From JAVKFY01 sp040223615 (GTDB taxonomy: Bacteria > Pseudomonadota > Alphaproteobacteria > GCA-2731375), in NCBI GenBank assembly GCA_040223615.1, contig JAVKFY010000051.1, positions 62,001 to 126,000 on the forward strand: 64,000 nt of DNA, read 5' to 3'. Position 1 is the stretch's first letter; each line of letters begins with the position of its first letter. The notes below the pieces were generated by a model. That model did not search any database. It saw only the letters and a program-made list of their open reading frames with translations, and was not told the DNA's origin. A program made the translations under genes and the position numbers. Positions 1 to 7,989 of this stretch are shown here, piece after piece.

Positions 1-60
1 CGCGGCGGCGTCGTCACCCCGGCGACCGTCGAGATGTGTGCGCCGTTAACGCCGCAGTAG
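1..60 (+). CDS. 3' end of an unidentified gene (partial)
   Basis: One plus-strand frame is open from the left edge and ends in TAG at 58-60, giving a tail of 19 residues ending in CAPLTPQ. A compound hairpin follows at once (64-104), as expected after a gene end. Other frames also run through this short piece, so the call is weak. The visible residues do not identify a family. Confidence 0.25.
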   Translation, partial: RGGVVTPATVEMCAPLTPQ

Positions 61-63
61 CGG

Positions 64-104
64 GACTCGACCTAGGCTTCCGGTGATAACATTACCGGCG
101 AGTC
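64..104 (+). terminator. Compound hairpin, possible terminator of the upstream gene
   Basis: GACTCG (64-69) pairs with CGAGTC (99-104), and inside it CCGGT (80-84) pairs with ACCGG (94-98). No T-run follows, so an intrinsic terminator is not proven. It lies 4 nt after a candidate stop codon and about 90 nt before the SPFH gene. Confidence 0.35.
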
Positions 105-192
105 GAGGGCCGGACATGCGCGCCACCGTATCGGACATGAAAGCTTCGCCAACGGGCATGGTGGGCCCGCGCCGTGGCGTCGCGGGCATTCG

Positions 193-1290
193 ATGAGCCG
201 CGGCGGCAAATGGCCCTGGCCCAAGCGCAAAAAGGGCGGCAAGGGCCCGTGGAGCGCACCGTCGCGCGACAGCGACGACGAGCCCGCCGACTTCGAACCG
301 GAAATGGCTGCCGATACAGGTCCGGAACCGGCTGAACCGCCGCGCCGTCGCGCGCCATCTCGCCAAGGGGGAATGTCGATGCTGAAGAAGTTGGGTACCG
401 GTCTTGCCGGTGTCGCGGTGCTGATCTTCCTGGTGTTGCTGGTCGGCCTCGCGTCCTTCTACGTGGTCAGCGAAGGCAATCGCGGCGTGCTGACCCGCAA
501 CGGCGCCTTCGTCGCCGTGGTCGAACCCGGACTCGGCTTCAAGCTGCCGCTGTTCGACACCGTGCACCAGATGGAAATCCGCAACATGGCGCTGGAATTC
601 GACGTGCACGTCTACTCCTCCGACACCCAGCAATACACCGCGCGGGTCACGGTGAACTACGACCTCGACCCCGGCCAGGTGGAGATGGTGTTCAAGCGCG
701 AGGGTATCTATTACGCCACCCGCCGGCTGCGCCCGCTGGTCGAGACCGAGATGAAGGAAGTCGCCGGCCGCTATTCGGCGCAACGCACCATCCAGGAGCG
801 CGACGTCTACGGCACCGAGGTGCGTGACGCGGTGCGCGATGCGGCCAAGAACTACGGCGTCAACGTCACCGAGGTGCAAATCCAGAATATCGACTTCACC
901 GAGCAGTTCGAGAGCGCCATCGAGACCGCGATGCTGGCCAAGGCCAAGGTCGAGGAGGAGCGCCAGAAGCTGGAGCAGAACCGGATCATCGCCGAGACCA
1001 AGGTGGTGCAGGCCAGCGCCAACGCCAACGCGATGCGCGAGACCGCGCAGGGCAACGCCGACGCCAAGCGCATCGAGGCCCAGGCCGAGGCCACCCGCAT
1101 CGCCGCCATCGGCGACGCCGAGGCGGCTGCGATCCGCGCCAAGGCGGAGGCGCTGCGCAATAATCCCGAGTTGACCGCCTACACCTATTCGCTGGCGGCG
1201 CAGAACTGGAACGGCGCCCTGCCGCAGCAGTTCGTGCCCGGCTCGACGTTGCCGATGCTCAACCTCGGCAAGGACGCCATGTCGCGATGA
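193..1290 (+). CDS. SPFH/band-7 (prohibitin-like) membrane protein
   Basis: A 365-residue protein with a basic, Pro-rich cytoplasmic N-terminus containing a GPW motif like that of HflK. One membrane segment lies at about residues 69-91, a band-7 domain at about 90-280, and an Ala/Glu/Lys-rich helical stretch at about 240-320 of the kind that drives oligomer formation. Proteins of this group form membrane microdomains or control membrane proteases such as FtsH. The usual HflK/HflC pair is not seen; this is a single gene, so a stand-alone prohibitin family protein is the safer call. Its stop codon overlaps the next gene by 4 nt (ATGA), so the two are probably translated together. Confidence 0.85.
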   Translation: MSRGGKWPWPKRKKGGKGPWSAPSRDSDDEPADFEPEMAADTGPEPAEPPRRRAPSRQGGMSMLKKLGTGLAGVAVLIFLVLLVGLASFYVVSEGNRGVLTRNGAFVAVVEPGLGFKLPLFDTVHQMEIRNMALEFDVHVYSSDTQQYTARVTVNYDLDPGQVEMVFKREGIYYATRRLRPLVETEMKEVAGRYSAQRTIQERDVYGTEVRDAVRDAAKNYGVNVTEVQIQNIDFTEQFESAIETAMLAKAKVEEERQKLEQNRIIAETKVVQASANANAMRETAQGNADAKRIEAQAEATRIAAIGDAEAAAIRAKAEALRNNPELTAYTYSLAAQNWNGALPQQFVPGSTLPMLNLGKDAMSR

Positions 1291-2261
1291 CCGCCGGCGC
1301 GGCCGCCGACCTGCCGCTCTATGCCGGGCTGAGCGCGGCCGAGCTGGACGAGATCGGCGCCGGCCTGGTGCCACGCACCTTCGCCGACGGCGAGACCCTG
1401 ATGGCGCAGGGCGAACGAGCCGACGGCGCCCATTTCCTCGTTTCCGGCAAGGTCCGCATCGCCACCAAGCTGCCCGGCGGCGGCGAGACCCTGATCGCCG
1501 AACCCGGCCCCGGCGCCCTGCTCGGCGAACTGGCGCTGATCCGGCCGGAACCGCGCGGCGCCTCGGTGCGGGCCAACGGACCGGTCGAGACCCTGTTCAC
1601 CGACCGGCGTTACTTCCGCGCCGCGCTGGGCCAGCGCCGGACCGCCTCGGTGAAGCTGCTGCGCAACCTGATCGGCATCCTGACCCGACGGCTCCACCGT
1701 ACCCACCGCCGCATCGCCCGCCACGTGACCGACGAGCCGAAACCCGATCACTTCCGGCCGCCGCCACGCGCCGAAACCGGCACGCCGGTCGACTTCGACG
1801 TTGCCGCCTATCTCGGCGTGCTGCCGGCGCTCGCCGGTTTTACCGACGACGAGCGCGCAGGTCTGTTCGAGCTGGGCGAGGTGGTACAGGCGTCGCGTGG
1901 CACTGTGCTCGACCCGTTGGCCGGCGGCTGGATCGTGGTACGCGGCGCGGTGCTGGCCGCCGTGACGCACGATACCGGCCTGCACCAAGTCCATATCCTG
2001 GGCCCGGGCCGTTTCGCGGCGCTGGACCGCCGGATCGAACCCGAGGCGCTGGCGCTCACCCACGTGGCGCGGGAACAGTCGACCTTGCTGCGGCTGTCGG
2101 CCGAGGCGAGCCGCAGGCTGGTTGACGGCGACGATGCCCTGGCGCAGCACGCTCTCGACGCCATCGCCCACCACCAGGCCGGCCTGCTGCTCGGCGCCGA
2201 CCGTCACCTGACCCGCCTCGTCGGGCTCAGCCGCCTCTACGCCCAGCACGCGGCGCGCTAG
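1287..2261 (+). CDS. Cyclic-nucleotide-binding domain protein without HTH
   Basis: A 324-residue protein. Residues about 5-125 form a cNMP-binding fold with a phosphate-binding-cassette-like motif (GELALIRPEPRGASV) whose Gly-Glu and Arg match those that hold the ribose and phosphate in this family. Residues about 172-300 look like a second, degenerate copy: the beta-roll pattern remains but the GE...R motif does not. There is no C-terminal winged helix, so it is not a Crp/Fnr regulator. It starts inside the stop region of the SPFH gene (4-nt overlap), which suggests a cNMP-controlled partner of that membrane protein. The ligand is unknown. Confidence 0.75.
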   Translation: MTAGAAADLPLYAGLSAAELDEIGAGLVPRTFADGETLMAQGERADGAHFLVSGKVRIATKLPGGGETLIAEPGPGALLGELALIRPEPRGASVRANGPVETLFTDRRYFRAALGQRRTASVKLLRNLIGILTRRLHRTHRRIARHVTDEPKPDHFRPPPRAETGTPVDFDVAAYLGVLPALAGFTDDERAGLFELGEVVQASRGTVLDPLAGGWIVVRGAVLAAVTHDTGLHQVHILGPGRFAALDRRIEPEALALTHVAREQSTLLRLSAEASRRLVDGDDALAQHALDAIAHHQAGLLLGADRHLTRLVGLSRLYAQHAAR

Positions 2262-2271
2262 GGCGGTTCAT

Positions 2272-2307
2272 GGTTGGTCGGCACCAACCCGCTCCCGCGC
2301 GAGCGGG
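2272..2307. terminator. Paired hairpins between convergent genes
   Basis: GGTTGGT (2272-2278) pairs with ACCAACC (2283-2289) around a CGGC loop. CCCGCTC (2288-2294) pairs with GAGCGGG (2301-2307). The two share 2 nt and so partly exclude each other. They sit between the stop of the cNMP gene and the stop of the convergent amidotransferase gene, a normal place for a two-way terminator. There is no long T-run on either side. Confidence 0.45.
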
Positions 2308-2314
2308 AAACAAC

Positions 2315-3241
2315 CTAGACCGCCAGCGGATGCACCGCGATGTGCGGGCGGCCGTCGCGAACCTCGCCATGCACCAGCGAGTATTCCGGCACCTCGTTCC
2401 ACGTTGCGGTGTCGCGGGTCAGCGGTTCGGAGGCGATCAGTAGCGAGGAGGCCATCTCCTCGCCGCCGATCATCTTCCATTCGCCCTCGTGCAGGCCGAA
2501 CTCGCGGCCGGTGGTGTACCAGAGCGACAGGTAGCTGAGGTTGGCCTCGTGAATGCCAACCGCCCCGTCGGTGCGGTAGCAGCCGAAATCGAAGCAGTAG
2601 CGCACCGCGGCCACCGCCTCGCCGGTGGTGATGAACAGGTTGACCGACGACGAGGTGGCGATGCCGTGGCGGGCACGGACCTGACGGATGATGTCGAGCG
2701 TCTCTTCCACCGCCTGGATCAGTTCGTCCGGCGGCGCGCCCTCGCGCGGATCGCGTAGCCGCGACAGCAGCAGCGCGTAGATCAGTTCGCTGTCGGTGGT
2801 ACCGGAAATCCGGCGCGCCACTTCCGGCAACACGTGGGCCAGCAGGTCGTCCTTCATCTCCTGCACCCGGTGCAGGTCGCCATTGTGCGCCAGCGCCACG
2901 GCGTAGCCGTCGAAACAGAAGGGGTGCGTGTTCTGCAGCGAGATGTTGACCTGCGGCGAATAGGCGACGCCGCGCACGTGGGCCAGCACGCAATCGGCCC
3001 GCACCTTGGCGGCCAGGCTCTTCAGGTTGCGATCGAACACCGGCAGGGTGGTGTCGGCATAGCGGAACGGCATCGCCGGCTCATGGCTGTCGCGGTCCCA
3101 GGCCATCAGCCCGAATCCGGCCAGGTTCAGCAGATGCAGCATGCGCGGCATGTAGGCCTGGCTGACCAGCGAACTGTCCGGCTTGAACAGCAGGTCGTCC
3201 AGCAGCACCGGCTGGCCAAGATAGAGCAGCGCGCGACACAT
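2315..3241 (-). CDS. Class II glutamine amidotransferase (YafJ/EgtC-like)
   Basis: A 308-residue protein that begins Met-Cys-Arg; Cys2 becomes the N-terminal nucleophile after Met removal, as in class II (Ntn) glutamine amidotransferases. Further family marks are the HVRG segment, the NTHPF segment, LAHNGDL and SGTTDSE, which form the glutamine-binding pocket. There is no synthetase domain, so it probably acts with an unknown partner or as a free amidase, like YafJ or EgtC. The start at 3241 is fixed by the need for Cys2; the reading frame is open further upstream but that part resembles no protein. The target substrate cannot be told from the sequence. Confidence 0.88.
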   Translation of the reverse strand: MCRALLYLGQPVLLDDLLFKPDSSLVSQAYMPRMLHLLNLAGFGLMAWDRDSHEPAMPFRYADTTLPVFDRNLKSLAAKVRADCVLAHVRGVAYSPQVNISLQNTHPFCFDGYAVALAHNGDLHRVQEMKDDLLAHVLPEVARRISGTTDSELIYALLLSRLRDPREGAPPDELIQAVEETLDIIRQVRARHGIATSSSVNLFITTGEAVAAVRYCFDFGCYRTDGAVGIHEANLSYLSLWYTTGREFGLHEGEWKMIGGEEMASSLLIASEPLTRDTATWNEVPEYSLVHGEVRDGRPHIAVHPLAV

Positions 3242-3342
3242 CGGCGGCGAACCTCCCCGGCTCGAATCCGCCGCGAGTGTATCAGCTAAGGTGTTTCTCG
3301 CTTTCGCGGAAGCGGCAACGGGCCGGTGCCGGCCAAAAACGT

Positions 3343-5271
3343 CTAGGCGACGTCGTCGAGGCGGTCGGAGACCAGCGCGGCGGTGGTCAGCATCAGCGCC
3401 ACCAGCTGCGACTGCCGCGACGTGCCGGTCTTGCGGTAGGTCTGCTTGATCTGGTTGCGGACCGTGTTGACCGAGACGTTGAAGGTGCGCGCGACTTCTT
3501 TCGGGCTCGACCCGTTGACCAGCTCGATCGCCACGCGACTCTCCGCCGGGGTCAGCTCGTAGAGCTCGTGCAACACCTTTGCCGGCACTTCCCAGCGGTG
3601 CTCCGGATCGCGCACGAACACCGCGGCCAGCGGGCTCTCGTCGCCATCGCCAGCCCGCATCGTGGTGACCAGCAACGCGTAGGCCTGACGCCCGCTCGGC
3701 CGCGACACGGTCATGATGCCGGTATCGCTGCCGCGTTGCTCGGCCAGCCCCATGGCGGCATCGACCAGGCGGCGGAACTGCGCCATCTCGCCGCCTTGCC
3801 ATAGATCCACCGTGCCATCTTTCAGGCTCAACCCGTCGCGGCCGTCAAGCAGCATGTCGGCGCTCGCGTTGGCCAGCACCGGTCGCAGGTCGCCGCCCAG
3901 CACCATCATCGGCGTCGCCAGCAGGTTCAGCGTTGCCTGCGCCCGGGTACGCTCGGTGACGTCGCGCAGCGCCACCACGGTGCGCGCGCTCTCGCCGCCG
4001 CCGTCGGCGCCGATCGACAATTCCATCAGGAACTGGCTGCCGTCGTGGCGCCGGCCGGTCACGGTCTCGCCGGCCATCCGCTCCAGACGCGCATGCCAGT
4101 TGCCGGTCGCCTCGTCGGCCGGCAAGCCAAGCAGCACCGACAGCACCGGCTTTCCGTGCGCGTCGTCGCTGCGCCAGCCCAGGATGCGTTCGGCGGAAGG
4201 GTTCAACGCGGTGATCACGCCGACATCGTTCACCGTGACGATGCCGTCGGCGACGCTGTCGACCAGCGAGCGCAACTCGCCTTCGCGCTGCGCCAGCAAG
4301 TCATTCTTCCGCGCCAGCGCCTCGGCCGACTGTTTGACCTGCTCTACCACGGTTTCGGCCCGGCGGATAAAGGCCAGCAACAGGCCAAGGGTCAACAGCG
4401 CCCCCGCCCCCGCCGCCGGCACCAGCCGGGTCAGCAAGGTCGTCCCCGGCAAGTCCGGGCTCCAGCCGATGCGGCCGACGACATCGCCGTTGAAGCCGAT
4501 CACCGGCACAACCGCGCCGCTGCCATCGCCGCCACCGAGCAGCCTCAGATCGGCCAGGCCGTAGCTGTCGGACAATTGGCCGAGCAGAGCGCCGTCGATC
4601 TGTCTGGCCAACACCAGTGTCGCCTTGTCGTCCGGCAGGGTCGGCGACTCCGCCAAGCCTTCATTGGTGATCACGCTGGCGCCGACCGCCCAAAGATGCT
4701 CGCCGGCGCGCACGAATCCATGAACCGGCACCGGCTCTATCGTGTCGTCGCGGGCGATGCTTTTGTGACCCGGCGCGCGCGCAGCGCGTACCAGTGGCAA
4801 CAAGGCCTCGCCGGCTACATCCGCCAGCGTCGGCGATACCAGATCCTCGCCCTCGCGCTGCGCGTAAATGATGCGGTCGTCACCAGCGAAAACCACGGTC
4901 TGGGTAACGCCTGCATTGTCGGTGAGATACCAGCCGATATTGCCGGCCGCCCACTCCCGATCGAAGTCGATCAGCAGATTCCGGACGGCATCGTCCCACC
5001 AACTGTAGTCCTTCGCCGAAGCGGCCAGTTTCTTCGCTTCTGCGGTGGTCAGCGCGTGCACGAGGCGCTCCGAATCCGCAAGCGCGACACGGTTCTGGCC
5101 AACCGACGACAAGTAGATCATCGCGATCAGGCCGAACCAGCCGATTCCGCAGATCGCTAGGACCGGATAGAGCAGGTCTCGCTTCAAGTTCCCGCCGGCG
5201 CCGGGCCGGCCCGCTGAACTGGACAGGGGTTTTTCCTCGAGCAAACGCTTATTTATATCCCCCTGCGACAC
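3343..5271 (-). CDS. Membrane-bound CHASE4-PAS-LuxR regulator
   Basis: A 642-residue protein with a GTG start behind an AGGGG ribosome-binding site. Order of parts: membrane segment about 34-56; periplasmic sensor about 57-280 with KDYSWWDD at 88-94, typical of CHASE4; membrane segment about 281-303; helical linker about 304-335; PAS domain about 335-440; a second PAS-like region about 448-555; LuxR/FixJ-type HTH about 573-628 (LTPAESRVA...KEVA...VNTVRNQIKQTYRKTG). No kinase or receiver domain is present, so it appears to be a one-component regulator that senses outside the inner membrane and binds DNA directly. It is divergent from the tad-like operon whose promoter carries a dyad at 5526-5540, a plausible target. 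Confidence 0.85.
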   Translation of the reverse strand: MSQGDINKRLLEEKPLSSSAGRPGAGGNLKRDLLYPVLAICGIGWFGLIAMIYLSSVGQNRVALADSERLVHALTTAEAKKLAASAKDYSWWDDAVRNLLIDFDREWAAGNIGWYLTDNAGVTQTVVFAGDDRIIYAQREGEDLVSPTLADVAGEALLPLVRAARAPGHKSIARDDTIEPVPVHGFVRAGEHLWAVGASVITNEGLAESPTLPDDKATLVLARQIDGALLGQLSDSYGLADLRLLGGGDGSGAVVPVIGFNGDVVGRIGWSPDLPGTTLLTRLVPAAGAGALLTLGLLLAFIRRAETVVEQVKQSAEALARKNDLLAQREGELRSLVDSVADGIVTVNDVGVITALNPSAERILGWRSDDAHGKPVLSVLLGLPADEATGNWHARLERMAGETVTGRRHDGSQFLMELSIGADGGGESARTVVALRDVTERTRAQATLNLLATPMMVLGGDLRPVLANASADMLLDGRDGLSLKDGTVDLWQGGEMAQFRRLVDAAMGLAEQRGSDTGIMTVSRPSGRQAYALLVTTMRAGDGDESPLAAVFVRDPEHRWEVPAKVLHELYELTPAESRVAIELVNGSSPKEVARTFNVSVNTVRNQIKQTYRKTGTSRQSQLVALMLTTAALVSDRLDDVA

Positions 5272-5624
5272 ACGGCCGCCCCTTTTTTCACCACAACGCC
5301 GTCACAGGCGCAAGTTGCAAAGATGAGACATTATGCGATTGATTTGCAAAGTCATTGCCCTGAAGCGAGCTTCCGCTCACCAAAAACAGCGTCGAACACG
5401 CCTGCCATAGTCAAACCATGCGCGCCTCAACTGTTCTGTTAGCCAAGCTAGGCCATTCGAATTAAGGAGGTTTAACAACTCATTTAAATCGCATTTGAGT
5501 CAACTTGCATGCGGTTTGAAGTTTCTACCTATCGTAGGTAATATGGGCAATGGACAGGCACTTGATGCCTGCCAAAGTGGGTGCGAGTTGGTCGCCAAGA
5601 CCGCTTGTCGGAACCCATCGAACC
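5272..5624. other. Intergenic control region between regulator and tad-like operon
   Basis: A gap of 353 nt that is clearly richer in A+T than its surroundings. It holds the promoter at 5516-5544 and an isolated AAGGAGG stretch at 5464-5470 that has no start codon at a usable distance. The AGGGG ribosome-binding site of the minus-strand regulator lies at its left edge. No credible gene was found in the rest. Confidence 0.6.
5516..5544 (+). promoter_or_regulatory. Sigma-70-type promoter of the tad-like operon with internal dyad
   Basis: TTGAAG (5516-5521) and TAATAT (5539-5544) are spaced by 17 nt. A perfect inverted repeat, TACCTA-TCG-TAGGTA (5526-5540), fills most of the spacer and covers the first two bases of the -10 box, a typical operator position. 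The left half-site TACCTAT matches the TACYYMT heptamer known for NarL-type HTH proteins. The expected transcription start, near 5551, rules out the ATG at 5550 and favours the start at 5625. Confidence 0.65.
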
Positions 5625-6980
5625 ATGCGCGATTCTCGTCGCAAAATCCGTTCATACTTCCTCGATCGACACGGCGCCTCTGCCGTCTACCTGGCACTCG
5701 TCGCACCGCTCCTGCTCGGCACCGGTGTGCTGGCGGTCGATGTCGGCCGGCTGGTGGTGCTGCGCTCGCAGATGCAGAACGCCGCCGATGCTGTCGCGAT
5801 CTCCGCCGCCAACCAGCTCAACGGCGATGACGGCTCCCGCGATCGCGCCACCTCGGTGGCCAACAACGTGCTCAACAACCAGACCCGCCTGGCGGATGAC
5901 AGCATGGATCTGTCCACCGCCTCGGTCGCCTTCTATGCCGCCATCGCGCCGTCCAAGGTGGTGGCAACCAATGATGCCGAGGCGCTCTACGTCGAAGTCA
6001 ATCTGACGCCGCGGTCGGCCAACACGATCCTCGACAGTCTGCTGAACATGGCCGCCAACAACAGCGCCAAGTCGGTCGTTACCTTGAACGCCAACGCGAC
6101 CGCGACGCCGGTCCACATCGTCTGCGACGTGCCGCCGCTCATGGTCTGCGACCCGGCCGAAAGCGATTCGAACCTGTCGTTCAGGCTGCCGCAGAATGCC
6201 GGGCGCCAGATGCTGATCAAGCCGGGGCCGAGCTCCGGCAAGTTCGCGCCAGGGAACTACGGCTTGCTGTGCCCGGCTGAAGGCAACTGCGGCTCCAGCA
6301 ACGTCGGCGACACGCTGGCGGCCGAGGATCCCGGCAGCTGTTTCGGCGAAAGCGACGGCACCGAAGTCGACACCTCGCCCGGCGTGCAGACCAACCAGGT
6401 GCGCAACGGCATCAACGCGCGTTTCGATCTGGGCAACCAGAACCCGAAGAAGCCGTCGAAGAACATCATCGCCTACGACCGCGATTCGAACATGAACAAT
6501 CCCAACATCATCCTCGGCAACAGCAACTGGAACCCGAACAGCTACTGGAACACCTATCACGGCAGCGAGCTGGAGCCGGCCAATCTGTCGACCTACACGC
6601 GTTATCAGGTCCATCTGTACGAAATGGGCGTGTCGTTCGCCCGCAAAGGCAAGCAAACGATCTACCCGGTGCCGTCGAACCTGCCCGCCGGCTACACGGT
6701 GGTGAACCCGCCCGGCGAGTCGATCCCGCCAGAAGGCGACCCGAAGGGCCAGCCGTCGGACAAGGTCAAGCGCCGGGTGGTCAAGGTCGCGGTGCTGAAA
6801 TGCGACGCGCTCGACGTGAAGGGCAGCGGCACCTACCCGACCTTCGGCTACTACGTCGAGATGTTCCTGACCGAGGAAGTGGGCAAGCCGCCCGCCGCCG
6901 ACGTCTACGGCGAGGTCATCGGCCCCGTCTCCTTAACCGCACCGGATGACTATCATGCGAACATTCGTATCGTTGATTAG
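5625..6980 (+). CDS. TadG-like pilus assembly protein
   Basis: A 451-residue protein. Residues about 10-60 hold the TadG N-terminal pattern: a short basic head, a Gly-Ala-Ser-Ala motif, one hydrophobic segment, then VDVGRLVVLRSQMQNAADAVAISAA. The rest is a long exported region rich in Asn, Ser and Pro, with paired cysteines, and no von Willebrand A domain can be recognised. TadG-type proteins sit in the envelope and help build Flp/Tad pili. An in-frame ATG lies 75 nt upstream, but it would be at the predicted transcription start, so 5625 was chosen. The next gene overlaps its end by 35 nt. No tadABC or flp gene is present in the window. Confidence 0.75.
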   Translation: MRDSRRKIRSYFLDRHGASAVYLALVAPLLLGTGVLAVDVGRLVVLRSQMQNAADAVAISAANQLNGDDGSRDRATSVANNVLNNQTRLADDSMDLSTASVAFYAAIAPSKVVATNDAEALYVEVNLTPRSANTILDSLLNMAANNSAKSVVTLNANATATPVHIVCDVPPLMVCDPAESDSNLSFRLPQNAGRQMLIKPGPSSGKFAPGNYGLLCPAEGNCGSSNVGDTLAAEDPGSCFGESDGTEVDTSPGVQTNQVRNGINARFDLGNQNPKKPSKNIIAYDRDSNMNNPNIILGNSNWNPNSYWNTYHGSELEPANLSTYTRYQVHLYEMGVSFARKGKQTIYPVPSNLPAGYTVVNPPGESIPPEGDPKGQPSDKVKRRVVKVAVLKCDALDVKGSGTYPTFGYYVEMFLTEEVGKPPAADVYGEVIGPVSLTAPDDYHANIRIVD

Positions 6981-7428
6981 GCGCTTTCTGCGCGACGACC
7001 GTCGCGGCGCCTCGGCACTCGAGTTCGGCCTGATCGTCCCGGTGCTGATGCTCGCGGTTGGCGGCGTGACCGAGTTGGGCGGCTACTTTCAGCAATCCGG
7101 TGCCGTGGAAAAAGGTCTGCGCTCGGCGGCGACCTATGCCGCCCGTGCCGACCTGCCGCTGTCCAGCGCCGCGCTCGCCACCATCGAGAAGATCGCCCGC
7201 ACCGGCGAGACCAACGGCAGCATCGACGTCGTCGAGGGCTGGTCGGACGGCAAGGCCAAGCTGACGGTCACGGTGAGCGACGTGACCAGCGGCGGCACCA
7301 CCGTCTCGGTGATCCGGCTGGAGGCGAGCCTGCCATACACGCCGGTCGTGCCGGTCATCGACGGACTGGAGGCACTCCGCGCCCTGACGATCTCGGCGAC
7401 CCACGAACAGGCGCATATCGGTGGCTGA
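6946..7428 (+). CDS. TadE-like pseudopilin family protein
   Basis: A 160-residue protein with the TadE signature: a basic N-terminus (RRFLRDDRRGASALEFGLIVPVLMLAVGG), where Gly-Ala-Ser-Ala-Leu-Glu-Phe precedes one hydrophobic helix at about residues 23-45. This is the type IV pilin-like signal cut by TadV-type peptidases, with the Glu after the cut site. The remainder is a small exported domain. Two ATGs (6946 and 6955) are possible. It overlaps both neighbours, 35 nt with TadG and 8 nt with the next gene, so all three are probably made from one transcript. Confidence 0.75.
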   Translation: MTIMRTFVSLIRRFLRDDRRGASALEFGLIVPVLMLAVGGVTELGGYFQQSGAVEKGLRSAATYAARADLPLSSAALATIEKIARTGETNGSIDVVEGWSDGKAKLTVTVSDVTSGGTTVSVIRLEASLPYTPVVPVIDGLEALRALTISATHEQAHIGG

Positions 7429-7963
7429 CATGTGCCTCGCACGCTGGCTCCGGAACCGCAGTGGCGCCATGGCCGCGGAGTTCGCGCTGATCGCGCCGCT
7501 GTTGCTGCTGGTCACGGTCGGTATCTTCGAGACCATCTTCGTGATCTCCGATTTGCAAACGGCGAGCGAAGCGACCCGGCGCGGCGCCCGGCTCGCCCTG
7601 ATCGGCGCCCCGGTCGCCGGTCTCGGCAATGTCAGCAACACCGTCAACGTGGTCTGCACCGGCAACGGCGGCGGTGGCGATCCGACCTGCACCAACGGCA
7701 CGGTACAGGCGGCGCAGGTGTTCAGCGGCATGGTCGCCGCGATGCAGCAGATCGTGCCGTGGCTGGAGCCGCAGAATGTGCGCGTCACCTATGCCAAGAG
7801 CGATATCGCCGACGAGAGCGGCCTGCTGACGCCGCTGATCACCGTGGAGATCATCAACGCGACCTACCAGCCGAAGGTGACCTCGTCCTTCAACCTCGAC
7901 CTGGCGATCCCGCTGCCCAGCTTCGAGACCTCGCAGCTCGGCCCCACCATCGTCCTGAACTAG
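7421..7963 (+). CDS. TadE/TadG-like pseudopilin family protein
   Basis: A 180-residue protein with the same N-terminal layout: SGAMAAEFALIAPLLLLVTVGIFE, a pilin-like cut site with a conserved Glu followed by one hydrophobic helix at about residues 15-40. The rest is exported and has two cysteines (VCTGNG and PTCTNG) able to form a disulfide. The start is GTG at 7421 or ATG at 7430; the first overlaps the preceding gene by 8 nt. It is the last gene of the trio and ends 26 nt before the stop of a convergent gene. Its TAG lies in a 15-nt stretch also found at the stop of the gene ending at 2261. Confidence 0.72.
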   Translation: MADMCLARWLRNRSGAMAAEFALIAPLLLLVTVGIFETIFVISDLQTASEATRRGARLALIGAPVAGLGNVSNTVNVVCTGNGGGGDPTCTNGTVQAAQVFSGMVAAMQQIVPWLEPQNVRVTYAKSDIADESGLLTPLITVEIINATYQPKVTSSFNLDLAIPLPSFETSQLGPTIVLN

Positions 7964-7989
7964 GGCGGTTCATGTTGAGTCCGCGCTAG

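Noticed and set aside
46..1374. 442-codon minus-strand ORF at the left edge
   Set aside because: Shadow of the SPFH gene, with repetitive Arg/Gly/His composition and no domain.
5462..5475. CtrA-like site (TTAA, 6 nt, TTAA)
   Set aside because: The CtrA consensus needs a 7-nt spacer; here it is 6, and the interior is an AAGGAGG stretch.
5495..5830. 111-codon ORF starting before the tad-like operon
   Set aside because: It starts upstream of the predicted transcription start and continues as an out-of-frame shadow of the TadG-like gene.
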